Assembly: GCF_000521605.1 (NCBI RefSeq)
Contig: NZ_CP006942.1
Span: 1,116,001-1,180,000, forward strand
DNA: 64,000 nucleotides
Reading direction: 5' to 3'
From: Mannheimia sp. USDA-ARS-USMARC-1261
Lineage (GTDB): Bacteria > Pseudomonadota > Gammaproteobacteria > Enterobacterales > Pasteurellaceae
The translations under genes and the position numbers were made by a program. Positions 18,865 through 27,183 of this stretch are shown piece after piece. The notes under the pieces are model-generated. The model was not told the DNA's origin. It did not search any database and was given only the letters and a program-made list of their open reading frames with translations. Position 1 is the stretch's first letter, and every line of letters begins with the position of its first letter.

Positions 18865-20544
18865 TTATAAATCTATTCCGTTGAATTGACTTAATTCATT
18901 TTTTTGCTGCTCGCTCATATCAAAGGCTAAATCACCGTGTTCAAGCTGATAAGTGCCGAGAGCCATTAGAAAGGCGATCGCAGGGTCGATTTTATTTGCG
19001 GATTTCTTTTTATTCGGTTTGATGTTGGCGTTTGCGTCGGTTTCCATAACCACGTTTGACAATGCCCACGCAAGCACGGGGTCGCCGTTATGCTCAATCA
19101 TCTGCCGATTTATCAACACTTCCGCCGATTTTGCCACGGGGCTGTAACGCTGGTAGGTTTGCGGAAACGGCTCAACGTCCAGCCCGTAGCCTTGTAGCTG
19201 GGTACGTAGGTGGGTGGCGTTCCACACGTCGAAGCCGATCATCTTGATTTCCCATTTCTCGCTGTCTTTGAATATCTCGTCGCGGATTTGGTCGTAGTCG
19301 ATACAGTCGCCCTTGGTAATGCGTAGCCAGCCCATTCTTGCCCACTGGCGATAGATAGCGCGGTTTTTGTTGGCCACGTTTTCAAGCTGATATTCGGGAA
19401 TGTAGTGCCGTGTGATAATCCGTGCTTTGTTGTCGTCAGTCGGGAAAATGTAGCAGACGCTCGTCAAGTCGTTGGTGCTGGATAGGTCTAGCCCCATATA
19501 GCACACTTTGCCGTGTAATTCTTCTTCGTTATAGCTCCGCTCGCACGCTTTCCAGTTGCCTTCGCCTAGCCACGGCGTAGTACCATTGCACCACACATTA
19601 AAGCGTTTGGTGAGCATTTCCACCCATTCCGACGGAATACCACGGGCTTTTGCGATGGTGTTTTCAAAATCGGCATAGGGTATCGATTTACCGATATTCG
19701 GATTGGCTTTGATCCACATTTCGGGGCTATCAACTTCGCTTTCGTCGTCCAATTCGAAAATCAGAATAAAAATGCTCTCGTTTTTTTCCGTGCCGTCTAA
19801 AATTTGGCAGCAGTAATCATAGTGCTGCTTACAGGCGGAAATCGTATTACTGCCGGCGGTGGTAATGGCGAATAGTAGCCCTTCCGGTCGCGCACCTTGC
19901 CCCAGTTCCAGCGCAGAATAGACGCTGTTATCGGGGTGTAGGTGGTATTCGTCCACGATCGCAAGACTGGGGTTTGTGCCTTCTATGGTGCTGGATTTCG
20001 CCGCAAGCGGTCGCATTAGGCTGTTTTTTTGCGAATAGAGCATTTTATGCTGTTGAATGGTGAGCCGTTTTTTCAGCGGGGCGGATAACTGCGCCATTTT
20101 CTTGGCATCATCAAACACAATCCGCGCCTGATCACGGCTTACGGCGGCGGTGTAAATATCTTGCTGACCGTTTTCCATTACTAGAAACCAGTTCGCCAGC
20201 ACGGCCGCCACGGTCGATTTCGCATTTTTCCGCGCCACTTGGACGTAAGCCGAACGATATTTGCGCAAGCCACTTTCGGCGTGTTTAAAGCCGAGTAGGT
20301 TCGCAAAAAGAAAGATCTGCCAGTCTGAAAGCTCTATCGGCTGTTTGTACAAATGCCCCTTGACGTGCGGACAAAGGCGGGAAAATTTGATGAATTTTTC
20401 CACCGTTTCTACATCGAAAACGTAAGCAGGGTTGGCTAAGTCGGCAAAGTAGCGCGCGACGGCTTGCTTTATACGGCGGCAAGCGTTGATTTCGCCACTT
20501 TCTACCGCCACGGCGTAGGCGTGCCACGGTTTTTCGTTCGTCAT
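18865..20544 (-). CDS. Terminase large subunit (HK97 type)
   Basis: ATP-driven motor and nuclease that cuts and packages DNA into proheads. The 559-residue protein has the ATPase motif VARKNAKST at 103-111, the Walker B SLAIVDEYH at about 193-201, and a coupling motif AITTAGS. The RNase H-like nuclease half contains MGLDLSSTNDLTS and later acidic residues (IGFDVWNATH). The length is typical of Terminase_1 proteins of cos-type HK97-like phages. ATGA overlap joins it to TerS. No frameshift is seen, so packaging by this subunit should be possible. Confidence 0.93.
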   Translation of the reverse strand: MTNEKPWHAYAVAVESGEINACRRIKQAVARYFADLANPAYVFDVETVEKFIKFSRLCPHVKGHLYKQPIELSDWQIFLFANLLGFKHAESGLRKYRSAYVQVARKNAKSTVAAVLANWFLVMENGQQDIYTAAVSRDQARIVFDDAKKMAQLSAPLKKRLTIQQHKMLYSQKNSLMRPLAAKSSTIEGTNPSLAIVDEYHLHPDNSVYSALELGQGARPEGLLFAITTAGSNTISACKQHYDYCCQILDGTEKNESIFILIFELDDESEVDSPEMWIKANPNIGKSIPYADFENTIAKARGIPSEWVEMLTKRFNVWCNGTTPWLGEGNWKACERSYNEEELHGKVCYMGLDLSSTNDLTSVCYIFPTDDNKARIITRHYIPEYQLENVANKNRAIYRQWARMGWLRITKGDCIDYDQIRDEIFKDSEKWEIKMIGFDVWNATHLRTQLQGYGLDVEPFPQTYQRYSPVAKSAEVLINRQMIEHNGDPVLAWALSNVVMETDANANIKPNKKKSANKIDPAIAFLMALGTYQLEHGDLAFDMSEQQKNELSQFNGIDL

Positions 20545-20900
20545 AGGGTGTCTAATTCGTCTTGTTCTTGGGTATCGATTGGCGTTTTGCGACGACTCAC
20601 AGGGTCAAAACCGAGTAGGGAAGACATCTTAATGATGATTTTCTCCGCTTCGCTTTTGGCCGTCAGTGCCGGATTGCGTGCTTCTGTGCCTTGGCTGTTG
20701 GTAATGCTAAAACCACGCTCCGCCAAGTCTTGAACCGCGCGGCGGTAAAGCGAATAGTTCACGCAATAAAGCTCTAAGTTAGTGTAGTCTTCATCGGTAA
20801 TATCGCCACGCTCAGCAAGTACTGCGATTTTGCGTTGCCATTGCTCGCGCGCGATTTCATCTAAATAGCTCGGGGCTTCGGGGATGTTCTTTTTTGTCAT
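20541..20900 (-). CDS. Terminase small subunit, P27 family
   Basis: DNA-recognition subunit of the packaging enzyme. The 119-residue protein shows the P27/Terminase_4 pattern: PSYLDEIAREQWQRKIAVLAERG at the start, an LELYCVNYSLYRRAVQDL helix, and the NPALTAKSEAEKIIIKMSSLLGFDP conserved block. The length fits. It overlaps TerL by four bases, and the structured gene-free stretch just before it is the natural place for its cos site. Confidence 0.88.
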   Translation of the reverse strand: MTKKNIPEAPSYLDEIAREQWQRKIAVLAERGDITDEDYTNLELYCVNYSLYRRAVQDLAERGFSITNSQGTEARNPALTAKSEAEKIIIKMSSLLGFDPVSRRKTPIDTQEQDELDTL

Positions 20901-21144
20901 TCTGTTTTCTGTCTATATTTTCTAAAAAATTGTCGTGCGTAAAAATTTGATTGGGGGGCGGTTCTTAGCGGTTGAGCTTTTCTTTCCAAAACTCCCCCCA
21001 CTGGCTGAAATTGTTTAATTTTTGCGCGAAGCTCAAATTTGAGCTTTGTTTATTTATTAAACGAAGTCCAAAGTTGGATTTCGTTCATTTATTCAGCCAA
21101 TCCAAATTTCGATTGGCTAAGGTATCAGGGTTTTCTTTATCCCT
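20901..21144. other. Structured non-coding stretch between HNH and TerS (cos region candidate)
   Basis: Gene-free 244 bases. Three hairpins follow each other: the palindrome AAGCTCAAATTTGAGCTT at 21029-21046; ACGAAGTCC/GGATTTCGT at 21061-21084; AGCCAATC/GATTGGCT at 21095-21118. Nearer TerS, two GC-rich blocks can pair: GGGGGG near 20953 and CCCCCC near 20994. In HK97-like cos phages the HNH gene, cos site and terS lie in this order, so the cleavage site could be here. The exact cut position cannot be read from sequence. Confidence 0.5.
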
Positions 21145-21501
21145 TCACTTCTTCGCACCATATCCGCGTTTGTCTATCTCTCGTGTCTTGTAGCTGTGGC
21201 AATCACGGCAAAGGGCTTGATGATTAGACTGCACCCAGAATAGAGGGTCGGCTTGCCCATTCTCTACGGGCTTGATATGGTCTATCACGGTTGCCGGTGT
21301 GTAATCGCCTTTGGCTAAACACATCACACACAGGGGATGTTGAGCTAAGTAGCCTTTGCGGTACTTTGTCCACTGGTGATCGTAGCCACGCTTTGCCGCA
21401 CTTTCGCGGGTGTCCTTCGGTTTGTGTTCATCACATCGCCCAGACTTGACGCGGTTACGGCAACCGGGGAAGGTGCAACGGCGCAAGGGTTGAAACGGCA
21501 T
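21145..21501 (-). CDS. HNH endonuclease of the packaging module
   Basis: In HK97-like phages an HNH nuclease assists terminase at cos. The 118-residue product begins MPFQPLRRCTFPGCRNRVKS and has two zinc-binding Cys pairs (CTFPGC and the CVMCL/CRDC pair), with the HNH core VIDHIKPVENGQADPLFWVQSNHQALCRDCH. I start it at 21501, where GGAG stands nine bases upstream; the upstream extension overlaps the previous gene's end. It lies next to the terminase genes, as usual for this family. Confidence 0.9.
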   Translation of the reverse strand: MPFQPLRRCTFPGCRNRVKSGRCDEHKPKDTRESAAKRGYDHQWTKYRKGYLAQHPLCVMCLAKGDYTPATVIDHIKPVENGQADPLFWVQSNHQALCRDCHSYKTREIDKRGYGAKK

Positions 21502-21512
21502 TCTGTCAGCTC

Positions 21513-21818
21513 CTAATAGATTGCCGGTTCGCGGTATGGCTTCCATAACGCACTAATCGCAAATGGCACTTCATACAGTTGAACGTCGGCCACGGCTTCA
21601 CGGTTTGCGTATAAATGCCCGATCAACATCAGGCAACCGACCTTAATCCCCTTTGTGAAGATTACGGTTTTATCGGTGGTCGTATCGCCCCACGTTTTGC
21701 CGATATAGTTCTGCGCCACTTCTTCCGCACTCTCCGCCAAGAGTTCAAGCAGTTCATCGTCTAAGCTATGCTCTACGCGCAAGTGTGCTTTAATTTCGTC
21801 TAAGTCAATATTAGCCAT
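21513..21818 (-). CDS. Head-tail connector protein (HK97 gp6 type)
   Basis: Ring protein that extends the portal. The 101-residue product MANIDLDEIKAHLRVEHSLD, then DELLELLAESAEEVAQNYIG, is the standard start of the gp6-like connector family, with ALWKPYREP-type ending. AGGAGA stands eight bases before the ATG at 21818; the 39 extra in-frame residues upstream overlap the previous gene and are unlike the family. It overlaps the adaptor gene by eight bases. Confidence 0.85.
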   Translation of the reverse strand: MANIDLDEIKAHLRVEHSLDDELLELLAESAEEVAQNYIGKTWGDTTTDKTVIFTKGIKVGCLMLIGHLYANREAVADVQLYEVPFAISALWKPYREPAIY

Positions 21819-22182
21819 TGTGCGCTTCTCCTTCTTTACACATAAGCTGTAATTCTTCGTGGCGTTCGTGAAAGTCGATAACATCAAAAATCGAAAATAT
21901 CCGCTCGCCGTACTTAATCCGCATTTTTCGAACAATCACTAAATCAGGGCGATAGCGCACCCGAATACGGGTGATGTTCTCGCCGATTTGAAAAGCACCA
22001 CTAAAATACTCACGCCCTGAAATCGGTTCGATACTGGCTCTTAATGTGATGACATCTTGCCAATTCTGCTTCATCGTAGATCCGCTGCGAATAATCTTGC
22101 CTTGGTTATCCGGTTTCGCTGGCGCAATTCGTTGAAGCGTGATCACCTTATCGAATTTTCCGGCTCTAACCATTCGCGCCAT
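21811..22182 (-). CDS. Head closure / head-tail adaptor protein
   Basis: 123-residue member of the phage head-tail joining family (SPP1 gp16 / HK97 gp7 like). The features are MVRAGKFDKVITLQR at the start, WQDVITLRASIEPISGREYF, ITRIRVRYRPDL, and the closing IFSIFDVIDFHERHEELQLMC. It begins 17 bases inside the end of the portal reading frame. Translation coupling to the frameshifted portal would still work, because the downstream portal frame stays open up to it. Confidence 0.85.
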   Translation of the reverse strand: MARMVRAGKFDKVITLQRIAPAKPDNQGKIIRSGSTMKQNWQDVITLRASIEPISGREYFSGAFQIGENITRIRVRYRPDLVIVRKMRIKYGERIFSIFDVIDFHERHEELQLMCKEGEAHNG

Positions 22183-23376
22183 TTTCGCCCCCTTGCTTGA
22201 CTTCTACGGTCTGTTTCCACGCTTGCGAATACTCATCACCGCCAACATAAGGCAATAGCCCTTCACGCTTACGCGCTTCATTCGGGGAAAGAATGCCCGC
22301 CTTAATAGCGGTTTCGTAGCTTTGATATCGCTCTTGCTGATTGGTGCGCAGTAAGTCGCTGGTGTCGAACTCAATCACGTACCGCTTCCTGCTTTGGCTA
22401 TTGAGATCAATCATCAAGGCATCTTTTAATTGCTGTTCAAAATTGACTAAATGCGGGCGCAAGGTTTGCCCCAAGAACGCACGGCTGGCTTCGCTGAAAT
22501 TGGCGTAGCTGGAATGCGAATAATCTTGTAGGAAAATGGGCGAAATGTTGAAAATGCGCGCCACATCTTCAATCGTGAATTTTCGGCTGGCCAACCATTC
22601 CGCATCTTGGTTACTCATTCCCAACTGTTTGTATTCCATACCGCCTTCTAAAATCGGCGTTTTACCGGCATTCTTCGCCCCTTGATAGCGTTTCAAGGCT
22701 TCGATTGCCTTTTGACCTTTGGCTTGATCGAACCATTCCGCCTGGTCACAATACCGCCCGCCATTAAGCCGTTTTTCATAATGCTTGCGCCGTGCTTCTG
22801 TTGGGCAAGGCCTAATCCCACTGCTTCACGGCAGACGGTAATCGGCGAACGCCCCATAAAGCCGTCGTGGCTGGCGTGGCGTAGGTGTAGCACTTCATCT
22901 TGAAGATAGGTGCTTACTTTGCCGTTGAAGTCTGTGATTTGATACAGATATGCGCCCGTGGTGGTGCGTTGGACGTTTACCGCGTGCGGCGGGTAGGGGG
23001 GCAGGCTTTCCGGTTGCCCTTTATCATTCCAGCCGATCACGGCGTATGCGTTGCCGGTTAAAAGAACGTGGCGCATCATCACTTCTTTAAACTGGTAGGG
23101 CGTTTGGTTGCGGTTCGGCATTTCATTCAGCAGATATTCCACCGAATGATTTTCTACCCGTTCGCGCCCGTCGGCGTTCACTTCGAACAGATAGCAAGGC
23201 ATACTTGCCACCGCTTGCGCAATCACATTGACTGCATTCAATACCGCGGGCAGGGCTTCGGCGGTTTGTGGGCTAACATATTCGCCCGCGCCGGTATTGG
23301 CTGCGCCGATAATCCCCAGCACATCATCCACCGTAAAAGAACGGGTTTCAGGCTTCTTCTTAAAAAATCCAAACAT
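22166..23376 (-). pseudogene. Portal protein, split by a one-base frameshift
   Basis: HK97-type portal through which DNA enters the head. The first frame runs from 23376 (MFGFFKKKPETRSF, GGAGGG seven bases upstream) through the conserved YQFKEVMMRHVLLTGNAYAV and ITVCREAVGLGLAQQKHGAS blocks, then leaves the family after GGIVT at about 22745. It stops at 22693. In the next frame AEWFDQAKGQKAIEALKRYQ picks up directly and runs through MEYKQLGMSNQDAEWLASRK to the stop at 22166. Exactly one base is missing at about 22738-22745 (CCAGGCGG on the minus strand). Together the parts make about 404 residues, normal for this family. Either a real disabling mutation or a sequencing error is possible. Confidence 0.88.
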
Positions 23377-23378
23377 CG

Positions 23379-23948
23379 TTAGCCCTCCGCCACAGCCAAC
23401 CATTTACGGCGGTTTTCGTCTTGCCAGTTTGCGGATTTTTCGCTTTTTGCGACCGCTTGCGAACGTTTCAAAATGGCTAGACTGCTGTCCGGATATGCCG
23501 GAATGCTGGTTACGGTAATTTCGAATAGTTCTGCTTCGGTCACGGTGCGCAAATTCGGCTCTACGGAAAAATCCCACTCGTTCTTTTTGGCAATGAAACC
23601 AAAGGACATTCCGCGAATGTCGCCACGTTCCACGCTTACCAGCAGATCGCGCCCTAGTTGGTTATCCGGTGGGGTGAGTTCAAAACGTAAACCAATCGCG
23701 TCTTCTTGTAGTGAAAGTGTACCGCTTGATGTGCGTCCAAGCAGTTTTGTATGGTCGTGTTCAAACAGCGCGCGCACATCTTGCCCACCCGTCAAAGAAT
23801 GGCTAAACGCATTCGGGGCGAAACGTTCGATATATTCGCCCCACAGCAATTCACTGTCTTTATTCCACTGCACCACATAGCCGGTGAGCTTCTTGTTTTC
23901 GCTGTCTGCGGTCAGCGTACTGATGCGGATCTCTAATTCTGTTGTCAT
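23379..23948 (-). CDS. Prohead (head maturation) protease
   Basis: Serine protease of the HK97 prohead family that removes the scaffolding part of the capsid protein. The 189-residue product has the typical start TELEIRISTLTADSENKKLTGYVVQWN, the catalytic histidine in ALFEHDHTKLLGRT, and the catalytic serine in GDIRGMSFGF, followed by the TEAELFEITVTSIPAY block. The stop lies two bases before the portal ATG, and GTGGCGGAGGG at its end is the portal ribosome site. Confidence 0.92.
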   Translation of the reverse strand: MTTELEIRISTLTADSENKKLTGYVVQWNKDSELLWGEYIERFAPNAFSHSLTGGQDVRALFEHDHTKLLGRTSSGTLSLQEDAIGLRFELTPPDNQLGRDLLVSVERGDIRGMSFGFIAKKNEWDFSVEPNLRTVTEAELFEITVTSIPAYPDSSLAILKRSQAVAKSEKSANWQDENRRKWLAVAEG

Positions 23949-24000
23949 CGTATTTCCTTAGACAAAAAAGGGGCGAAAATCGCCCCTGTGGTGGTTATGC

Positions 24001-25188
24001 TTAGGCTTTACCTTCAAGCACCTTGATAGCGTTGCTATCGACCACGCCACCGCCTAAATACTTATCCGTGTGGACTTTATAGAAGCCCGGTTCGGTAATG
24101 TTGTCAGGGCGAGTGCGCACGCCGGTTTCGTGATCCACGATTGTATAACCACGTTTGAAATCACCTACCGCTAAGAATGGCTGTTCGACCGCCACATCCG
24201 GCATTGTTTCAAGGTAATAGACCGGCAAGCCTAACAGTGTGGACGGTGCGCCCGCTTGTAAGCCGTCGCGCCAAATGTAATCGCCGTTGCCGTTCTTCAA
24301 TTTCTGAATAGTACCGGCGGTTTGTGAGTTCATAACCCACACTGCATTTTTGCGATAACCGGCTTTGAGTGAGTAGAGTAGATCGATTAGCACATCCGCA
24401 TTCAGTTTGTCGGTTTTCACTTCCATTTTTTGAAGTGTGCCGAATGCGCGGGTTTTGTCGTTGTCGGTAGTGCGTGGGTAGTGTAAAAAGCCTTTAGCCA
24501 TTTTCTCGCCCGTACCGTTCACAAGATCGCTTTCTTCGGTTTCGGCGAAAGTATCTGTAATTTCATCTGTCAGCCAGCCGAGAATATCTACGCCGCCAAA
24601 ATCTAAAATCTCTTGCGTGGTTTTTGGATACGCAAAGACATTGTGAACAGCGATCGTGACTTCGTTCATTTTCGGCGTGTTTGTACCGGTGCGCGCTTCG
24701 CCTTCTGTACCACGGCCAACGGTTGCACCACCCGCAGAAACGAGTTTTTTATACTCTTTCGCTCCCACCGGCAAACGTACGGTATGCGCAAGTGAGCGCA
24801 TTACGCTTTCATCGGCAAGGCGTTTCATCACTTCGCCGTCTAACTGTGGGATAACTGAATAGCCCCCATCTGCACCGCCATTCGTATTTGTCGCTAGTGT
24901 GCGCAGTTCGCCCGTTTTAATCCAGTGGCGTAATTCATCATTACTTGGGGCTTTTGTGGCTTTCTCGGCTTTCTGATAAGCCGGATTACTGCGCTCTTCT
25001 TCGGTGACGCTTTCCAAGCGTTCGATCTCGGTTTTGAGTTCGTCCACTTTTGCTTTTAAGGCATCAAATTTACCGCCTTCTTCTTCATTCAAAGAGCGAT
25101 TTTCTTTGTCGGCATTCGCCAGCATTTCGCGCATTTGCTCAACCGCTTGCGCTTTTTGTTGGCGTAGTTCTTGGAGTTTTTTAAACAT
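24001..25188 (-). CDS. Major capsid protein, HK97 fold
   Basis: The 395-residue protein begins with a coiled-coil delta (scaffold) domain, MFKKLQELRQQKAQAVEQMR up to about residue 100, rich in Glu, Lys and Gln. The capsid domain follows: NTNGGADGGYSVIPQ, LVNGTGEKMAKGFLHY, AVWVMNSQTAGTIQKLKNGNG, LLGLPVYYLETMPDV and AVGDFKRGYTIVDHETG, all standard family blocks. The start at 25188 has AAGGAAA seven bases upstream; an ATG two codons earlier is too close to that site. It is unusual that it precedes protease and portal instead of following them. Confidence 0.95.
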   Translation of the reverse strand: MFKKLQELRQQKAQAVEQMREMLANADKENRSLNEEEGGKFDALKAKVDELKTEIERLESVTEEERSNPAYQKAEKATKAPSNDELRHWIKTGELRTLATNTNGGADGGYSVIPQLDGEVMKRLADESVMRSLAHTVRLPVGAKEYKKLVSAGGATVGRGTEGEARTGTNTPKMNEVTIAVHNVFAYPKTTQEILDFGGVDILGWLTDEITDTFAETEESDLVNGTGEKMAKGFLHYPRTTDNDKTRAFGTLQKMEVKTDKLNADVLIDLLYSLKAGYRKNAVWVMNSQTAGTIQKLKNGNGDYIWRDGLQAGAPSTLLGLPVYYLETMPDVAVEQPFLAVGDFKRGYTIVDHETGVRTRPDNITEPGFYKVHTDKYLGGGVVDSNAIKVLEGKA

Positions 25189-25615
25189 TAGCATTTTCCT
25201 TATGATTAAGTGTTTGGAATTGATAGCGAACGCGATACGTTAATGCCGAACTCACCCACGCATTATTTTCTGTGTCGTATTCGTAATCGTAAGATTGATT
25301 GAAATCGGCGGTTAGCGAGAAGTTGTCGAAGTCGTGGAATAAGATTGCTTGATTGATTTTCTCATTCAGCTCATCTAAAACGGCTTCGCCTTGGTGGAAA
25401 GGTAAGTAAGTCAAAATGACTAGATCAGCTTCCCACTCGATATTTCCAATCGTAACGGGCTGCCCTTCTGCGCCATTGAGATAAACCGCAATCATCGGCA
25501 ATTCATCATCGAGATTGAGAATTTTCGGTAATCCATTGTGGAAATAGGTAACTTCTTCAATTTCACCGCTTAAAAAGTTGATAACTTCTTGTCTAATTTT
25601 GTTATGGATTAGCAT
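25181..25615 (-). CDS. gpU-like tail terminator / neck protein
   Basis: The 144-residue product (from 25615; five further residues are possible upstream) resembles lambda gpU. It has ELPMIAVYLNGAEGQP in the middle, WEADLVILTYLPFHQGEAVLDEL, and the closing YDYEYDTENNAWVSSALTYRVRYQ. gpU caps the tail tube and docks it to the head. In an island without tails it would be the part that fits the home-made head to a helper's tail. It overlaps the capsid start by eight bases and is the first gene of the head operon. Confidence 0.7.
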   Translation of the reverse strand: MLIHNKIRQEVINFLSGEIEEVTYFHNGLPKILNLDDELPMIAVYLNGAEGQPVTIGNIEWEADLVILTYLPFHQGEAVLDELNEKINQAILFHDFDNFSLTADFNQSYDYEYDTENNAWVSSALTYRVRYQFQTLNHKENANV

Positions 25616-25778
25616 CAAAACCCCGCTCAAAAATCCGTTAAATCCTTATTCTAAGGATTTAAAAATTGAACTTGAATAGGCTGTTTTCTGTGCGAAAAAA
25701 TACGATAAAAAATGAAAGCTAAATTTACATTTCTTTTCAGATAGGATGTTTTCTTGTTTGGTAGTAGGTTTGAGATAA

Positions 25779-25872
25779 ATCACTTTATCACTTATAACTC
25801 ACTTCTATATTTTCCTTTATATATCAATCATTTATTTCTTTTTTAATTGAAAAAGTGAGAAAGTGAGTTATA
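25779..25872. repeat. GTGA-type direct and inverted repeats (iteron- or operator-like)
   Basis: On one side ATCACTTT, ATCACTTA and ACTCACTT follow each other (about 25779-25804); on the other AAGTGAGA and AAGTGAGT stand in tandem (about 25853-25868). TATAACTCACTT (25793-25804) and AAGTGAGTTATA (25861-25872) are perfect 12-base inverted repeats. This clustered octamer pattern is typical of protein-binding sites such as replication iterons or operators of the head operon. Confidence 0.6.
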
Positions 25873-25910
25873 TATAAGAAATAATATATAAAAAGAGATA
25901 AGTAAAAATA

Positions 25911-25934
25911 AAGCCTAGCGGGTTTGCTAGGCTT
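25911..25934 (-). terminator. Terminator after the integrase gene
   Basis: On the minus strand AAGCCTAGC pairs perfectly with GCTAGGCTT around a six-base loop, followed by TATTTTTAC. It lies eight bases beyond the integrase stop. Its sequence shares 14 bases with the terminator beyond the primase gene. Confidence 0.85.
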
Positions 25935-25941
25935 GGAAGGT

Positions 25942-27180
25942 TTAGGGGAGTTTTGCCAGTATCGAGAAAGTGGAGCATTGTTCTACATAATCGCCCCACG
26001 CCTGCATTACAGGCTTACGCTGCTCTAAATAGGTTGAACGGTTATAAACTTGGCTTACTTCGCTGCCGACTGCGTGAGCTAAACAGGCTTCAGCCACCTC
26101 ATAGCCTACGCCATTTTCAGCAAGCCACGTTCGCGCCACTGCGCGCAATCCGTGCGCAGTCTGTCTGCCGGCATATCCCATCGAATTTATCGCTTTGTTT
26201 GCTGTTTCTTTATTCATCGGCTGGTTTGGCTTGCTGTAATGCGGAAACACAAAACGAGAATTACCGGAAATCGCTTTCATCTTCTCTAAAATAGCAATGG
26301 CTTGAGTAGAAAGCGGTACAGTATGCGAATTTGCGCCTTTCTTCGTCTTCTTCATCTTGTCGGCTGGTATCGTCCATAGCTTTTCTAACCAGTCAATTTC
26401 GCACCATTCGACGCTTACCGCTTCTGCGGGGCGAACCATTGTCAAAAGCTCCCATTGGATCAAAATCTTTGTAACTAAATCGCGGTTAGAGTTATGAAGA
26501 GTGTTCAGAAATTCCGGTAACTCTTCGGGGCGAATAGCCGGATTGTTCTGCTTAGGCTTCTTACTGAATGCTTCGCCGACCTTCTCACAGTAGTTAAACT
26601 GTAATAAGCCGGTATTCACGGCATAATTTAGAATTTGATTGGTCAAACGGATCAGGCGGTGCAGTGTGTCGCTTTCCCCGGCTGCATTTAACGGTTTGAG
26701 CGTTTCCACAAGTAAATATGGCGTGATTGCATTAATAGGATGATGACCTAGCTTTTGAAAGAGGTATTTTTCCAGCCGTTGCCAATTCTTTTCCATTGTG
26801 AGCGGTTCGACATCATTTTGCCGTTTAACCCGCCAATTCTCGGCAACTTTATAAAAAGTGCTTGAACGAGTTTGTAGGTCTGCGATTTTTTGTTCTTTTT
26901 GATGTATCTGCGGATCGATATTTTGAGCCAATAAAGCCCGATATTCATCGCGCTTTGCTCTTGCCTGCGCAAGAGAAATTTCAGGATAAGCACCAATCCC
27001 TAAATTTGTGCGTTTGGGTGGCTCTGTCAAAGGTCGATAGTAATTGAAAAGCCAAGATTTTGAGCCATTAGACTTTACACGCAAAAAAAGCCCTTGCCCA
27101 TCCATTAGACTGTAATCTTTCTCTTTGGGCTTAGCTTTATCTACTTCGGTATTTGTAAGGGGTTTTGTTACTCTTGCCAT
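25942..27180 (-). CDS. int: P4-type tyrosine integrase
   Basis: Site-specific recombinase that inserts the element into tRNA-Val and, with a helper factor, excises it. The 412-residue protein has the arm-binding N-terminal domain (KPLTNTEVDKAKPKEKDYSLMDGQGLFLRV, then LGIGAYPEISLAQARAKRDE), a SAM-like core-binding domain and the catalytic domain. I see the first Arg in LLTMVRPAEAVSVEW, the HGLRAVARTW His-Arg box and the tyrosine in YNRSTYLEQR. It lies next to the tRNA, with five arm-type decamers between its ATG and the tRNA; the nearest is three bases before the start codon, so integrase may repress its own gene. Confidence 0.95.
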   Translation of the reverse strand: MARVTKPLTNTEVDKAKPKEKDYSLMDGQGLFLRVKSNGSKSWLFNYYRPLTEPPKRTNLGIGAYPEISLAQARAKRDEYRALLAQNIDPQIHQKEQKIADLQTRSSTFYKVAENWRVKRQNDVEPLTMEKNWQRLEKYLFQKLGHHPINAITPYLLVETLKPLNAAGESDTLHRLIRLTNQILNYAVNTGLLQFNYCEKVGEAFSKKPKQNNPAIRPEELPEFLNTLHNSNRDLVTKILIQWELLTMVRPAEAVSVEWCEIDWLEKLWTIPADKMKKTKKGANSHTVPLSTQAIAILEKMKAISGNSRFVFPHYSKPNQPMNKETANKAINSMGYAGRQTAHGLRAVARTWLAENGVGYEVAEACLAHAVGSEVSQVYNRSTYLEQRKPVMQAWGDYVEQCSTFSILAKLP

Positions 27181-27183
27181 AAT

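Larger units (their letters stand above)
25616..25941. other. Non-coding stretch between integrase and head operon, with repeats
   Basis: 326 bases without a gene. It contains an inverted repeat TAAATCCTTATTCTAAGGATTTA (near 25640-25662), AT-rich DNA, GTGA-type repeats (listed separately) and the integrase terminator. Promoters for the head operon must lie here, since the integrase transcript ends in the terminator; I see AT-rich -10-like elements but no convincing pair. Confidence 0.6.

Noticed and set aside
22166-22696. Separate small phage gene starting MKRYQGAKNAG
   Set aside because: It is the direct continuation of the portal protein; the family sequence runs unbroken across the frameshift.
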